The notes under the pieces were generated by a model. The model did no database searches. It was not told where the DNA came from and saw only the letters and a list, made by a program, of their open reading frames with translations. Shown here in pieces: positions 8,425-17,318 of a stretch of DNA of 64,000 nt (its first letter is position 1; each line of letters begins with the position of its first letter). Position numbers and translations under genes: made by a program. Origin of the DNA: Roseovarius sp. SCSIO 43702 (GTDB lineage Bacteria; Pseudomonadota; Alphaproteobacteria; Rhodobacterales; Rhodobacteraceae). Location: positions 2,936,501 to 3,000,500 of the forward strand of contig NZ_CP080623.1 of NCBI RefSeq assembly GCF_019599045.1. The letters run 5' to 3'.

Positions 8425-9389
8425 TCCGGGGCATCACCCTGATACTCTCGCTGACACTCGCCGGGGGCGCTTGGGCCAGCGCGCCCGATACCTCGCCCCG
8501 GCCGGTGGCAAGACCGGCCGCGCCCGCCACCACGACAGAAGCCCAGACGCAGCCCGCGGCATCTGCCGCGCCGCGTGTCGCGCGCATCCGCCCGCAAGCG
8601 CGGCCCGCGGCCCAGAGAACAGAGTCCACCGCCCGCACCGAACCGGCCCGACAGCCCGCCCAGCACCAGGTTGCGAATGCCGACCCGCAAAGCCCGCAAC
8701 CCGCGCAGGAACCGCGGACCAAGGCCGCCGATCTCGATCGCCCCGGCGCGAGGTCGAAGCCCAGGTCGGGGTCCGAAAGCGGCGGTCTCCTCAGTTCGCT
8801 CCGGCCGCTCCTGCGCTCCGACAAGGTCACGAACGAGGCCCGCGCCCTCAAGCAGGCCCGCCAGAAGGGCGCCGTTTGCGGAGATGTCGCGATCCAAGGC
8901 ACACCCATGGGCCGCGTGACCGGCCAGATCGGGGGCTGCGTGATCGAGAATGCCGTCGCCGTCCGCTCGGTCAGCGGCATCGGCCTGACGCAACGCGCGA
9001 CAATGGACTGCACGACCGCCAAGACGCTGAAACGCTGGGTGGAAAACGGTCTCAAACCCTCTGTCGGCGGTCGCGGCGGCGGCGTGGCGAGGATCAAGGT
9101 CGCCGCGCATTACGCCTGCCGCGCCCGGAACAACCAGCGCGGCAGCAAGCTTTCCGAGCACGGCAAGGGCCGTGCCATAGACATCTCCGGCTTCCTGCTG
9201 CGGGACGGCACGGAAATCTCGGTGCTGAAACACTGGAACAGCAAGGCTTATTCGCAAATGATGCGCAACATGCACCGGACCGCCTGCGGGCCTTTCGGAA
9301 CGGTGCTCGGGCCCAACGCGAACAAGTTCCATCGCGACCACTTCCATTTCGACACCGCCCGTTATCGCAGCGGCTCCTACTGCCGCTGA
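8421..9389 (+). CDS. Extensin-like exported protein (D-Ala-D-Ala peptidase-related fold)
   Basis: A 322-residue exported protein: signal peptide (RGITLILSLTLAGGAWASA), a low-complexity Pro/Ala/Arg-rich linker to about residue 130, then a C-terminal extensin-like domain. That domain carries KLSEHGKGRAIDISGF and NKFHRDHFHFD, which match the metal-binding HxxxxxxD and HxH of LAS/VanY-type peptidases. Cys residues (VCGDV, GGCVIE, MDCTTA, YACRA, TACGPF, YCR) suggest disulfides in the periplasm. A role in peptidoglycan trimming is inferred. It is coupled by a 4-base overlap to the aromatic amino acid gene upstream, an unrelated pathway. Confidence 0.88.
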   Translation: MIRGITLILSLTLAGGAWASAPDTSPRPVARPAAPATTTEAQTQPAASAAPRVARIRPQARPAAQRTESTARTEPARQPAQHQVANADPQSPQPAQEPRTKAADLDRPGARSKPRSGSESGGLLSSLRPLLRSDKVTNEARALKQARQKGAVCGDVAIQGTPMGRVTGQIGGCVIENAVAVRSVSGIGLTQRATMDCTTAKTLKRWVENGLKPSVGGRGGGVARIKVAAHYACRARNNQRGSKLSEHGKGRAIDISGFLLRDGTEISVLKHWNSKAYSQMMRNMHRTACGPFGTVLGPNANKFHRDHFHFDTARYRSGSYCR

Positions 9390-9395
9390 CCCGTC

Positions 9396-9980
9396 TCAGA
9401 GCCGCCGCATCCAGAATTGCAGCGCATGGTCGGTCTCGCCCGGCTGGTCGAGATCCTTCCATCGGAAATGGGCCACCGCCCCCTCGACCGGCGCGTATCC
9501 GCGCTTGCGCCAGAACGGATCGAGCGGTTGGTAATCCTGCGGTTTCAACGGGTGATCGTCGGGCCGGATGACCCCGCAAAAGGCCGAGTATCGGCGCCCC
9601 AGGTCGCGCGCATGTGCCTCGCGCAGGTCGAAGAACCGATGGCCGATGCCCTGCCCCCGGTACTCGGGCAGAAGCACGCTTTCGGCGCAATAGAATATCT
9701 GGTCTAGCGCCGTATCCTGCCCGGCGAAAGCCGCCGCGAAATCGTCCGCGTGATCCTCCATCGGCGTGCCCGTCGAGGCCCCCACGAGCCGCGCTCCGTC
9801 GAACGCCCCCACGAGGATCGCGTCGGCGCTGTCGCGGTAGGTCTGAAGATACCGTGCCTCGTAGGCCGCGTCCCCGTCATAGAGATAGGGCCACTTGCGG
9901 AACACCTCGATCCGAAGCCGCGCGACATCGTCCAGCGCCGCACCGAGCGCCTCTCCCGAGAGTCGCTCGACCCGGATCAT
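9396..9980 (-). CDS. GNAT-family N-acetyltransferase
   Basis: A 194-residue protein with the GNAT acetyl-CoA loop in VLLPEYRGQGIGHRFFDLRE (motif A, RGQGIG). N- and C-terminal blocks (RLRIEVFRKWPYLYDG and DPFWRKRGYAPVEG) are typical of a Rhodobacteraceae GNAT subgroup. The acceptor is unknown. It is the last gene of the minus-strand murA/hisD run and overlaps the NTF2-like gene by 4 bases. It converges with the extensin-like gene, with only 6 bases between them. Confidence 0.85.
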   Translation of the reverse strand: MIRVERLSGEALGAALDDVARLRIEVFRKWPYLYDGDAAYEARYLQTYRDSADAILVGAFDGARLVGASTGTPMEDHADDFAAAFAGQDTALDQIFYCAESVLLPEYRGQGIGHRFFDLREAHARDLGRRYSAFCGVIRPDDHPLKPQDYQPLDPFWRKRGYAPVEGAVAHFRWKDLDQPGETDHALQFWMRRL

Positions 9981-10369
9981 TGCACCTGCCGCATCCAGTC
10001 CGCGAGGTTGTAATAGGTGACAACCCGCGTGATCTTGCCATCCTCGAGCGAAAAGAACGACCCGGCCGGCAGGCGGTAGGTCTGGCCTCGCGCCTCGGGC
10101 AGACCCTCGTCGGTCTCGAGATAGGTGCCGTTGACGACGAACTCGGCCGCACCGCGCGTGCCGTCCTCGCCCTCGAAGATGACGAGATCGGTCAGTTCTT
10201 CGCGATAGGTGCGGCTCATATGCTCGCAGAAGGCCCGGAACTTCTCCTTGCCGTGGCGCACGCCGCCTTCGTTCACGTGATGCGCGACGTCGTCGGAGAG
10301 GCAGGCGAGCATGCCCTCGATGTCGCCCCGGTTGAAAGCGTCGAAATAGGCTTCGATGGTCGTGGTCAT
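9977..10369 (-). CDS. NTF2-like / SnoaL-type small protein
   Basis: The 130-residue protein has the NTF2-like alpha+beta barrel pattern: an N-terminal helix (TIEAYFDAFNRGDIEGMLAC) followed by LSDDVAHHVNEGGVRHGKEKFRAF and a beta-rich end with GSFFSLEDGKITRVVTYYN. Such proteins are small cytoplasmic isomerases, hydratases or binding proteins; the ligand here is unknown. The ATG at 10369 overlaps the stop of the phosphatase-family gene, and its own stop overlaps the GNAT start, so all three are coupled. Confidence 0.85.
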   Translation of the reverse strand: MTTTIEAYFDAFNRGDIEGMLACLSDDVAHHVNEGGVRHGKEKFRAFCEHMSRTYREELTDLVIFEGEDGTRGAAEFVVNGTYLETDEGLPEARGQTYRLPAGSFFSLEDGKITRVVTYYNLADWMRQVQ

Positions 10370-10827
10370 AGCGGCTCCTTCGGTGGCCCCCACCTTTCGG
10401 TGAGGTGCGAAATGATCTGGTCTCGGGTCTGCCGGTAGGCGGCGAGTTTCGCCTCCCGCCCTTCCCCCAGGCCCGTCGGGTCCATGATGGGCCAGTAGAT
10501 GACGTCGAGATGGTAGAGCCGCGTCAGGTCGAGCGCGCGACGCTGGCTTGCCGGGCTGAGCGCCACCACCAGGTCGAAGGAGCCGAGATCGTCGCCCCAT
10601 TCCTCCATCTCGTCGAAGCTCCGCACCCGGTGACGCGACAGCTCGACGCCGATCTCCTCGCAAACGGCGATGGAAAAGCCGTCGATGTCGAGATCGCTCT
10701 TCACGCCCGCCGACTGCACGTAGGTGCCGGTGCCGTAGAACCGCTTCATGATCCCCTCCGCCATCGGCGAGCGCACCGCGTTGTGATCGCAGCAGAAGAG
10801 CACCGATTGCGGCAGGTCTTCGGGCAT
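10366..10827 (-). CDS. Low-molecular-weight protein tyrosine phosphatase family
   Basis: A 153-residue cytosolic protein with the CX5RS phosphate loop near the N terminus (LFCCDHNAVRSPMAEG; Cys13 and Arg19) and a DPTG block where the family has its acid Asp (IMDPTGLGEG). Members dephosphorylate phosphotyrosine or serve as arsenate reductases; no arsenic genes are near, so phosphatase is the better guess. Its place after UPF0262 and hisD is conserved in Rhodobacteraceae. Confidence 0.9.
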   Translation of the reverse strand: MPEDLPQSVLFCCDHNAVRSPMAEGIMKRFYGTGTYVQSAGVKSDLDIDGFSIAVCEEIGVELSRHRVRSFDEMEEWGDDLGSFDLVVALSPASQRRALDLTRLYHLDVIYWPIMDPTGLGEGREAKLAAYRQTRDQIISHLTERWGPPKEPL

Positions 10828-10830
10828 CGC

Positions 10831-11310
10831 TCAGCCCCCGAAATGCAGAACGCAAATCAGGGTAAAGAGCCGTCGCGCCGTATCGTTGTCGATCTCGGCC
10901 TTCCCGTCCAGCCGTTCCTCGAGGACGCGCGCGCCTTCGTTGTGAATACCGCGCCGCGCCATGTCGATGGTTTCGATCTGCGCGGGCGCGAGGTTCTTGA
11001 CCGCGTCGAAATAGCTCTCGCAGATGGCCCAGTAATCCTTGACCACCTGCCGGAACGGGCTCAGCGACAGGTGGAATTCGGCCGCGGGCGTCGCGTCCTC
11101 GGTCTTCACGTCGAAGACAAGGCGCTTGTCGCGGATCGACAGGCTGAGATTGTAGGGGCCCTCGGGCACGTCCCGATCGGCGCGCGCGGGCAGCACGAAG
11201 GTGTTGTCCTCCATGAGGTCGTAGATCGCCACCTTCCGCTCCTGCTCGATCTCGGGCGTGGGCGGCGGAAGGTTCGAATCGTCGAGTTCGATATGACAGA
11301 TGCGGCTCAT
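10831..11310 (-). CDS. UPF0262 family protein
   Basis: A 159-residue cytoplasmic protein recognised as UPF0262 by MSRICHIELDD, the EIEQERKVAIYDLMEDN block, and SLSPFRQVVKDYWAICESYFDAV. The family is confined to alphaproteobacteria and has no known function. It sits between hisD and the phosphatase-family gene, with 3 bases to the latter. Confidence 0.92.
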   Translation of the reverse strand: MSRICHIELDDSNLPPPTPEIEQERKVAIYDLMEDNTFVLPARADRDVPEGPYNLSLSIRDKRLVFDVKTEDATPAAEFHLSLSPFRQVVKDYWAICESYFDAVKNLAPAQIETIDMARRGIHNEGARVLEERLDGKAEIDNDTARRLFTLICVLHFGG

Positions 11311-11369
11311 CGGGGGTCTCTCGAAATTGATGCCATTTGCCTAGCGCAGCGCGGCGCGTGGGGCAATGC

Positions 11370-12671
11370 CTACTCGTTCAGCCGGTCGAGCCGCACGCGC
11401 ACCGAAAGCCCGTGCGCCTCGAGGCTTTCGGCATGGGCCAGCGTCTCGGCGGCGGGCCCGATCGCGCGAAGCGCCTCCGGGCTCATCCGTGCCAGCGTCG
11501 TGCGCTTGAGAAAATCGAGCACGTTGAGCCCCGACGAGAACCGCGCCGACCGTGCCGTCGGCAGGACATGGTTCGGACCCCCCACGTAGTCGCCGATGGC
11601 CTCCGGGGTCCACGACCCGAGGAAGATCGCACCGGCATGGGTGATCCGCTCGGCCAGCGCATCGGCCTTCGCGACGCAGAGCTCCAGGTGCTCGGGCGCC
11701 ACCCGGTCCGAAAGCCGCGCGGCGGTCTCGAGGTCGGGCACCGTGATGACCGCGCCGAAATCGCGCCAGCTCCGGCCCGCGATGTCGCGCCGCGCGAGCG
11801 TCTCGAGATGGCGTTCGATCGCGCGGGTGACGGCCCGCGCCATCTCGGGGTCGGTGGTGATCAGGATCGACTGCGCGCTCTCGTCATGTTCGGCCTGGCT
11901 CAGCATGTCGAGCGCGACCCAGTCGGGATCGGCGGTGCCATCGGCGATCACCAGGATCTCGGACGGGCCGGCGATCATGTCGATCCCCACGCGCCCGAAC
12001 ACCTGCCGCTTGGCCGCCGCGACGAAGGCATTGCCGGGCCCGGTGATCTTGTCGACCGGCGCGATGGTCTCGGTGCCGTAGGCCAGCGCCGCGATCGCCT
12101 GCGCGCCCCCGACGCGGTAGATCTCGTCCACCCCGGCCAGCCGCGCCGCGAGAAGCACGAGCGGATTGGCCTGACCATCGGGCGTCGGGACCGTCACGGC
12201 GAGCCGCGGCACCCCGGCCACCTTGGCGGGGATGGCATTCATCAGGACCGACGACGGGTAGGAGGCTAGCCCGCCCGGCACGTAGAGGCCCGCCGCGCCG
12301 ACCGGCCCCCAGCGCCAGCCAAGCGTCGCGCCCGCCGCATCGGTCCAGCTCGCGTCCTCGGGCATCTGCCGCGCGTGATAGGCGCGGATCCGCTCCGCGG
12401 CCAGCTCGAGCGCGGCGCGCTCTGCCGCCGGCACGCGGGCGACCAGGCTCTCGATTTCCTCCTCCGCGAACCGCATCGTGCCGGGGGTGAGCGTCACCCG
12501 GTCGAACCGTTCGGTCAACTCGATCACCGCCGCGTCGCCCCGCGCCCGGACATCCGCGATGATCGCCGCGACCGCATCGTTCACATCCGCCGCGTCCTCG
12601 CGCTTCGAACTCAGGAGCGCCCGGAATTCCGCCTCGAATCCTTCCGCGCTGGCATCAAGAAATACCGGCAT
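11370..12671 (-). CDS. hisD: Histidinol dehydrogenase
   Basis: A 433-residue enzyme that oxidises histidinol to histidine in two NAD-dependent steps, the last of the pathway. Diagnostic blocks are AGLYVPGGLASYPSSVLMN, the GGAQAIAALAYGTETI block, the KITGPGNAFVAAAKR block, MIAGPSEILVIAD, and SQAEHDESAQSILIT with the zinc-site residues. The length is standard. It lies between the DUF2948 and UPF0262 genes in the conserved minus-strand operon, far from hisC, as is normal in this family where his genes are scattered. Confidence 0.97.
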   Translation of the reverse strand: MPVFLDASAEGFEAEFRALLSSKREDAADVNDAVAAIIADVRARGDAAVIELTERFDRVTLTPGTMRFAEEEIESLVARVPAAERAALELAAERIRAYHARQMPEDASWTDAAGATLGWRWGPVGAAGLYVPGGLASYPSSVLMNAIPAKVAGVPRLAVTVPTPDGQANPLVLLAARLAGVDEIYRVGGAQAIAALAYGTETIAPVDKITGPGNAFVAAAKRQVFGRVGIDMIAGPSEILVIADGTADPDWVALDMLSQAEHDESAQSILITTDPEMARAVTRAIERHLETLARRDIAGRSWRDFGAVITVPDLETAARLSDRVAPEHLELCVAKADALAERITHAGAIFLGSWTPEAIGDYVGGPNHVLPTARSARFSSGLNVLDFLKRTTLARMSPEALRAIGPAAETLAHAESLEAHGLSVRVRLDRLNE

Positions 12672-12725
12672 GCCGACCCTTCTTCTTGCTGTAAATATCC
12701 CCGCCGGAGGCTCCCGCCACCGGCA

Positions 12726-13199
12726 TCACGCGCCGTGATCCGGCACCTTGCGCGACGGCGCCACATAGGGCCGCGTGACGTCGCGCAGCCTCAGTTCCAG
12801 CGCCTCGACCGCAAGCCGGATCGCCCCGTCCCCGGCCAGCGTCAGCAGGACATGGCCCGTCCCGTCCTCCCCCGGCTCGAACGTTACCGAGAGAAGCGAC
12901 AGGATCAGATCCCCGTCATGCCGGTCGATCCCCTGGCTTGCCACCCGCAGCACGTTTTCCACCACCAGAAGCGACTGCACACGCTCGGGCTCGTGCCGCT
13001 CCCGCCCGCGATCCTCCCAGCGGAAGCGGTTGAGCAGAAGTGCGAAGCGCCGCTCGCCCGCGCGCCACGACATCTCGGATGCGGGAAAGACCGCGTCCTG
13101 CGCCAAGGCCGAGAGCACCGAAAGGTCGTCGGGGTCCCAGGCCCCGAGATCGAGCGGGGCCTCGCGGCCATCCTCGAACCTCGCGTCATTCTCGCTCAT
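12726..13199 (-). CDS. DUF2948 family protein
   Basis: A 157-residue protein with the DUF2948 pattern: [20 protein letters not shown], then [14 protein letters not shown], and [16 protein letters not shown]. Its function is unknown. It overlaps the murA stop by 4 bases and precedes hisD, a conserved arrangement in Rhodobacteraceae. Confidence 0.9.
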   Translation of the reverse strand: MSENDARFEDGREAPLDLGAWDPDDLSVLSALAQDAVFPASEMSWRAGERRFALLLNRFRWEDRGRERHEPERVQSLLVVENVLRVASQGIDRHDGDLILSLLSVTFEPGEDGTGHVLLTLAGDGAIRLAVEALELRLRDVTRPYVAPSRKVPDHGA

Positions 13200-14464
13200 G
13201 GCGCTTTCACCCTTTCGATCCTGGCGCCCACGGCGCGCAGCTTCTCCTCGACCCGTTCGTATCCCCGGTCAAGGTGATAGACCCGGTTCACGACGGTCTC
13301 TCCCTCCGCGGCAAGCCCCGCGAGGATGAGCGAGACACTCGCGCGAAGGTCCGTGGCCATAACCGGCGCGCCCTTCATCCGTTCCACGCCCGTCACCGTC
13401 GCGGTGCCGCCATGCACGTCGATCTCGGCTCCCATCCGCACGAGTTCGGGCGCATGCATGAACCGGTTCTCGAAGATCGTCTCCTCCAGCACGCTTTCGC
13501 CCTCGGCGGTGCACATCAGGGCCATGAACTGGGCCTGGAGGTCGGTGGGAAATCCCGGAAAGGGCTCGGTGGTGACGTCGACCGCCTTCACCCGGCCGTT
13601 GCGGCGCGTCACCTTCAGGCCCCGCTCGGTCTCCGTGACCTCGACCCCCGCCGCCTCGAGCCTTTCGCAGAACGCCTCGAGAAGATCGCGCCGGCCACCG
13701 ATGCACTCGACCTCGCCGCCACAGATCGCGGGGGCAAGCATGTAGGTGCCAAGCTCGATCCGGTCGGTCACGACCGGGTGCGTCGCGCCGTGCAGGCGCT
13801 CGACCCCTTCGATCGTGATCTCGCTGGTGCCGTCGCCGTCGATCTGCGCACCCATGCGCCGCAGGCAGGTGGCGAGGTCCACGATCTCGGGTTCCCGCGC
13901 GGCGTTGCGCAGCACCGTGGTGCCCTTGGCCAGCGTCGCGGCCATCATCACGTTCTCCGTGGCACCGACCGAGGCGAATTCGAACTCGATCTCGGCACCC
14001 CGAAGGCCGTTCGGCGCCTTCGCGTGCAGGTATCCGTCGCGCAGCTCGATCTCGGCGCCGAGCGCTTCGAGCCCATGGATATGAAGGTCCATCGGGCGCG
14101 CGCCGATTGCGCAACCGCCCGGAAGCGAGACGACCGCGTGCCCCAGCCGCGCCAGCATCGGCCCCAGCACGAGGTTGGACGCCCGCATCTTGCGCACGAT
14201 ATCGTAGTCGGCCACGTGGTTGTTCAGGTCATGGCTCGACATGGCAAGGACCTGGCCATCCTGCATCGTCGTGACCTCGGCTCCGAGCGATCGCAGAAGC
14301 TCGGCCATCGTCTTGATATCCGACAGGCGCGGCGCATTGGTCAGCGTCAGCGGCTCGTCGCTCAGAAGCGTCGCGGGCATGAGCGTGAGACAGGCGTTCT
14401 TGGCCCCGGCGATCGGGATCTCGCCCGAGAGCGGGCCGTTGCCCGTGACGACGATACTGTCCAT
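13196..14464 (-). CDS. murA: UDP-N-acetylglucosamine 1-carboxyvinyltransferase
   Basis: A 422-residue cytosolic enzyme that transfers enolpyruvate from PEP to UDP-GlcNAc, the first committed step of peptidoglycan synthesis and the fosfomycin target. The N-terminal [20 protein letters not shown] block has the substrate Lys22-Asn23, and the catalytic cysteine is Cys118 in [16 protein letters not shown]. Cysteine at this site predicts the usual fosfomycin-sensitive form; a few bacteria carry Asp instead. It follows a small basic protein gene by 4 bases. Confidence 0.97.
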   Translation of the reverse strand: MDSIVVTGNGPLSGEIPIAGAKNACLTLMPATLLSDEPLTLTNAPRLSDIKTMAELLRSLGAEVTTMQDGQVLAMSSHDLNNHVADYDIVRKMRASNLVLGPMLARLGHAVVSLPGGCAIGARPMDLHIHGLEALGAEIELRDGYLHAKAPNGLRGAEIEFEFASVGATENVMMAATLAKGTTVLRNAAREPEIVDLATCLRRMGAQIDGDGTSEITIEGVERLHGATHPVVTDRIELGTYMLAPAICGGEVECIGGRRDLLEAFCERLEAAGVEVTETERGLKVTRRNGRVKAVDVTTEPFPGFPTDLQAQFMALMCTAEGESVLEETIFENRFMHAPELVRMGAEIDVHGGTATVTGVERMKGAPVMATDLRASVSLILAGLAAEGETVVNRVYHLDRGYERVEEKLRAVGARIERVKAP

Positions 14465-14468
14465 TGCC

Positions 14469-14624
14469 TTACCCTTTGTCCTGCTCGGTCTTGTTTGTCT
14501 TGGCCTTGCGGGCCCGGGCCTGTGCCTTGCGCCGCGCGAGGTTCGCCTTGAGCGCGGCCTTCAGCCGATCCTCGCGCGCCACGGCGCCGCCGGCCTTCGT
14601 TTTATCGTTGTCCCGCTTGGTCAT
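14469..14624 (-). CDS. Small highly basic protein upstream of murA
   Basis: A 51-residue open frame starting [13 protein letters not shown], containing [19 protein letters not shown] and ending EQDKG. Nearly half of its residues are Lys or Arg, and it should form one amphipathic helix. It ends 4 bases before murA and has no other gene on top of it. Similar tiny basic proteins precede murA in relatives as I recall, but I know no function; nucleic-acid or ribosome binding is a guess from charge alone. Confidence 0.7.
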   Translation of the reverse strand: MTKRDNDKTKAGGAVAREDRLKAALKANLARRKAQARARKAKTNKTEQDKG

Positions 14625-14667
14625 GTCCACTCTCTACAGCACGGCTCGAAGGGGGTCCAGATTGGGG

Positions 14668-14696
14668 TTGCGCCGTGGAATGTTTGGAGCTATCAG
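14668..14696 (+). promoter_or_regulatory. Promoter of tRNA-Thr
   Basis: TTGCGC (14668-14673) and TATCAG (14691-14696) are separated by 17 bases. The predicted start, near 14703, lies about 7 bases before the mature tRNA, the usual arrangement for a single tRNA gene. Confidence 0.5.
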
Positions 14697-14709
14697 CCGC
14701 ACCACTTGT

Positions 14710-14784
14710 GCTGCTGTAGCTCAGTGGTAGAGCGCACCCTTGGTAAGGGTGAGGTCGGGAGTTCAATCCTCCCCAGCAGCACCA
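14710..14784 (+). tRNA. tRNA-Thr (anticodon GGT)
   Basis: A complete cloverleaf: acceptor stem GCTGCTG/CAGCAGC, D arm with TAGCTCAGTGGTAGAGC, anticodon arm CACCC-TTGGTAA-GGGTG giving GGT, T arm GGGAG-TTCAATC-CTCCC, discriminator A and an encoded CCA. GGT reads ACC and ACU threonine codons. Its last 22 bases overlap, on the other strand, the end of tadA. Confidence 0.97.
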
Positions 14785-15290
14785 TTCTCCGCCTTTCCGC
14801 TCCGCCGCCTGCCGTCAGGATGCGCCTGCGTCCTGTCCGGGCGACGCCGGTCGGCGAAGAACGCGCGCAGCATCTCCTCCGACGCCTCCGCCGCGATGCC
14901 CTCCACCACTTCGGGGACGTGATGGCATTGCGGATGCGAAAACACCCGCGCCCCATGCGCCACGCCGCCCGATTTCGGATCGCCCGCGCCATAGCAGACC
15001 CGCGCGATCCGCGCCGCCGCGATCGCACCCGCGCACATCGCGCAGGGCTCGAGCGTGACCCAGAGCGTCGCACCGGTCAGCCGCTCCGACGCCACCGCCG
15101 CACAGCCCTCGCGGATGGCCAGCATCTCGGCATGGGCCGTGGGGTCGTTCAGCTCGCGCGTCCGGTTCCCGCAGACCGCGAGGACGCGCCCGTCCGCGCC
15201 GACAAGCACCGCGCCCACCGGCACCTCGCCCCGCGCGCCCGCGTCCCGCGCCGCCCCGAGCGCTTCATCCATGTAGCTTCTGAACGCCAT
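14763..15290 (-). CDS. tadA: tRNA-specific adenosine deaminase
   Basis: A 175-residue zinc deaminase of the TadA type, which converts A34 to inosine in the anticodon of tRNA-Arg(ACG). Zinc site: HAEM (His53, Glu55 proton shuttle) and PCAMC (Cys83, Cys86). The catalytic domain ends near residue 145 (LRAFFADRRRP). The last 25 or so residues are unstructured and hydrophilic, because the frame runs on into the 3' half of tRNA-Thr and stops in its T loop. The tail is longer than in typical TadA. Confidence 0.93.
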   Translation of the reverse strand: MAFRSYMDEALGAARDAGARGEVPVGAVLVGADGRVLAVCGNRTRELNDPTAHAEMLAIREGCAAVASERLTGATLWVTLEPCAMCAGAIAAARIARVCYGAGDPKSGGVAHGARVFSHPQCHHVPEVVEGIAAEASEEMLRAFFADRRRPDRTQAHPDGRRRSGKAENGAAGED

Positions 15291-15352
15291 GCCTCTCCTT
15301 GCCCGCTCATCGCCGCTTTCGCAACCGCGCGCGATGGGCTACATCGCCCCCC

Positions 15353-16183
15353 ATGTCCGACAGAACCCCTCCCGGCGACCGCATCGCCAAGGTCATCGCC
15401 CGCGCCGGTCTCGCCAGCCGCCGCGAGGCCGAGCGCATGGTCGAGGCGGGCCGCGTCGCGGTCAACGGCCGCGTGATCGACCGCGCCGCGCTCAACGTCA
15501 CGGCAGGCGACCGGATCACCGTCGACGGCCGCCCCCTCGACGCGCCCGAGCCGCCGCGCCTCTGGCTCTATCACAAGCCCGCGGGCCTCGTGACGACCAC
15601 GCGCGACGAACAGGGGCGCGAGACGATCTTCGACGCGCTCCCCGACGACCTGCCCCGCGTCCTCAGCGTGGGCCGCCTCGACATCAATTCCGAGGGGCTC
15701 TTGCTGCTCACCAATGACGGCGCGCTCAAGCGGCGGATGGAGCTGCCCTCGACCGGCTGGCTGCGCCGCTACCGCGTGCGCGTGAACGGCCGCCCCGACG
15801 ACGCCACGTTCGAGCCGCTGCGCCAGGGTCTCGTCCTCGACGACGAGAAGTTCCAGCCGATGCAGGTCACGCTCGATCGCCAGAAAGGCGCGAATGCCTG
15901 GGCGACCGTCGCCATCCGCGAGGGCCGCAACCGCGAGGTCCGCCGCGCGATGGAGGCCGTGGGCCTCACGGTCAACCGCCTCATCCGCGTGTCCTACGGC
16001 CCGTTCCAGCTGGGCCAGCTCAAGCCCGGCGCCGTCGAGGAAATCCGCCCCCGCATCCTGCGCGATCAGCTTGGGCTCGACGCCCCCGAGGAGGAGACGA
16101 AGGGCACGAAACCCCGCGGCAAGGGGCAGAAGGCCGGGGCGAAACCGGGATCGAAACCCGTCCCTCGCCGCCGCCGGAAGTAG
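15353..16183 (+). CDS. RluB/RsuA-family pseudouridine synthase
   Basis: A 276-residue enzyme: an S4-type RNA-binding domain at residues 8-60 (RIAKVIARAGLASRREAERM), then the catalytic domain with Asp110 in SVGRLDINSEGLLLLTNDG, the LYHKPAGLVTT block and REGRNREVRRAMEAVGL. The C-terminal 40 residues are a Lys/Arg-rich tail (ending PRRRRK), usual in RluB-like proteins, which modify 23S rRNA U2605. RsuA (16S) cannot be fully excluded. The ATG at 15353 matches the start of the S4 domain. Confidence 0.9.
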   Translation: MSDRTPPGDRIAKVIARAGLASRREAERMVEAGRVAVNGRVIDRAALNVTAGDRITVDGRPLDAPEPPRLWLYHKPAGLVTTTRDEQGRETIFDALPDDLPRVLSVGRLDINSEGLLLLTNDGALKRRMELPSTGWLRRYRVRVNGRPDDATFEPLRQGLVLDDEKFQPMQVTLDRQKGANAWATVAIREGRNREVRRAMEAVGLTVNRLIRVSYGPFQLGQLKPGAVEEIRPRILRDQLGLDAPEEETKGTKPRGKGQKAGAKPGSKPVPRRRRK

Positions 16184-16200
16184 CGCCATGTCCCTCGTCG

Positions 16201-17220
16201 TCACTTGGACGGCGCCACGCTCCAACTCCGCCGATACGCCCCCGGCGACATGCCATAGCGGCGCCGGAACCTCTGGGCCAGTTGCGAGGTGCCGGAAAAC
16301 CCCGTCGCGGCCGCGATCTCCCCGATGCCGAGATTTGTCTCGTTGAGCAGCGCATAGGCCCGCGCGACCCGCAGGTCGATGTAGTATTCCACCGGCGAGA
16401 CGCTCGTATGCTGCCGGAAGAGCCGCTCGAGCTGGCGGCGCGAGATGCCCACCTCGTCGGCGATTTCGAGGATGTCCACCGGCGTCTCGATATTCTCCTG
16501 CATCATGCGGATCGCGGCGATCAGATGCGGATTGCGGCTCCCCAGCGCGGCCGAATAGGCCGAGCGCTGCGCCACGTCCTGTCCGCCGCTCCGGGCATGC
16601 AGGCACATGTCGGCGACGATCTGCGCCAGGTCCTTGCCGTGATCGCGCTCGATCAGGCTCAGCATCATGTCCGTGGCCGCACTTCCCCCGCCGCAAGTCA
16701 GAAGGCCCCGGTCGGCCTCGTAGAGGTGGCCCGTCGGCGTGAGATCGTGAAAGATCTCCTGGAACGCGGGCTGGTTCTCCCAGTGAAGCGTGAACCGCCG
16801 CCCCCGGATCACGCCCGCGCGCGCCAGCGCGAAGGCCCCCGTGCAGATGCCCCCCACCTCGCAGCCATGCGCCGCCTGCCGGCTGATCCACGCGACCGCA
16901 CGCGACGAGACGGTGGTCGCGGGCTCGATCCCGGCACAGACGAAGGCCGCCGCCTGCCGCGGCACGTCCTCGAGCGCGCTGTCGGGGGTGATCCGGACAC
17001 CGCAGGAGCATTGCACGGGCTGGCCGTCCTCGGTCATCAGGAACCAGCGATAGAGCGCCTTGCCGCTTACCTGGTTCGCGATCCGAAGCGGCTCCACCGC
17101 GGCGGTGAACGCCAGAAGGGTGAGTTTCGGCAGAAGCAGGAAATGATAATCCCGCGGCGGCCCGTCATAGGCCACCGAAAGGCTCGCCGCGCCCTTGGGG
17201 ATGAAACTGCGATCGATCAT
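16201..17220 (-). CDS. GlxA-type AraC-family regulator with DJ-1/PfpI sensor domain
   Basis: A 339-residue regulator. Residues about 18-185 form a DJ-1/PfpI amidotransferase-like domain (LLLPKLTLLAFTAAVEPLRIAN; the GICTGAFALA nucleophile elbow keeps a Cys), and the C-terminal 110 residues carry two AraC helix-turn-helix motifs (DILEIADEVGISRRQLERLF and GIGEIAAATGFSGTSQLAQR). Relatives such as GbdR and CdhR sense betaines or carnitine. The ATG at 17220 has a GGGGGT site; upstream ATGs at 17274 and beyond are possible. It is divergent from terC, and its own target is not shown by neighbours. Confidence 0.88.
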   Translation of the reverse strand: MIDRSFIPKGAASLSVAYDGPPRDYHFLLLPKLTLLAFTAAVEPLRIANQVSGKALYRWFLMTEDGQPVQCSCGVRITPDSALEDVPRQAAAFVCAGIEPATTVSSRAVAWISRQAAHGCEVGGICTGAFALARAGVIRGRRFTLHWENQPAFQEIFHDLTPTGHLYEADRGLLTCGGGSAATDMMLSLIERDHGKDLAQIVADMCLHARSGGQDVAQRSAYSAALGSRNPHLIAAIRMMQENIETPVDILEIADEVGISRRQLERLFRQHTSVSPVEYYIDLRVARAYALLNETNLGIGEIAAATGFSGTSQLAQRFRRRYGMSPGAYRRSWSVAPSK

Positions 17221-17318
17221 GCGCTGATCTACCCCCAACGCGGTGTCGCAAACAAGTGCGTTGACGCCGCTCATCACGGGCGCGACCCGCCCGATTTTCA
17301 TCCGTCCGGTATTATTCT

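Noticed and set aside
9977..10855. Extension of the NTF2-like gene through the phosphatase gene (292 codons).
   Set aside because: The upstream part is the phosphatase gene read out of frame; the NTF2-like fold begins at 10369.
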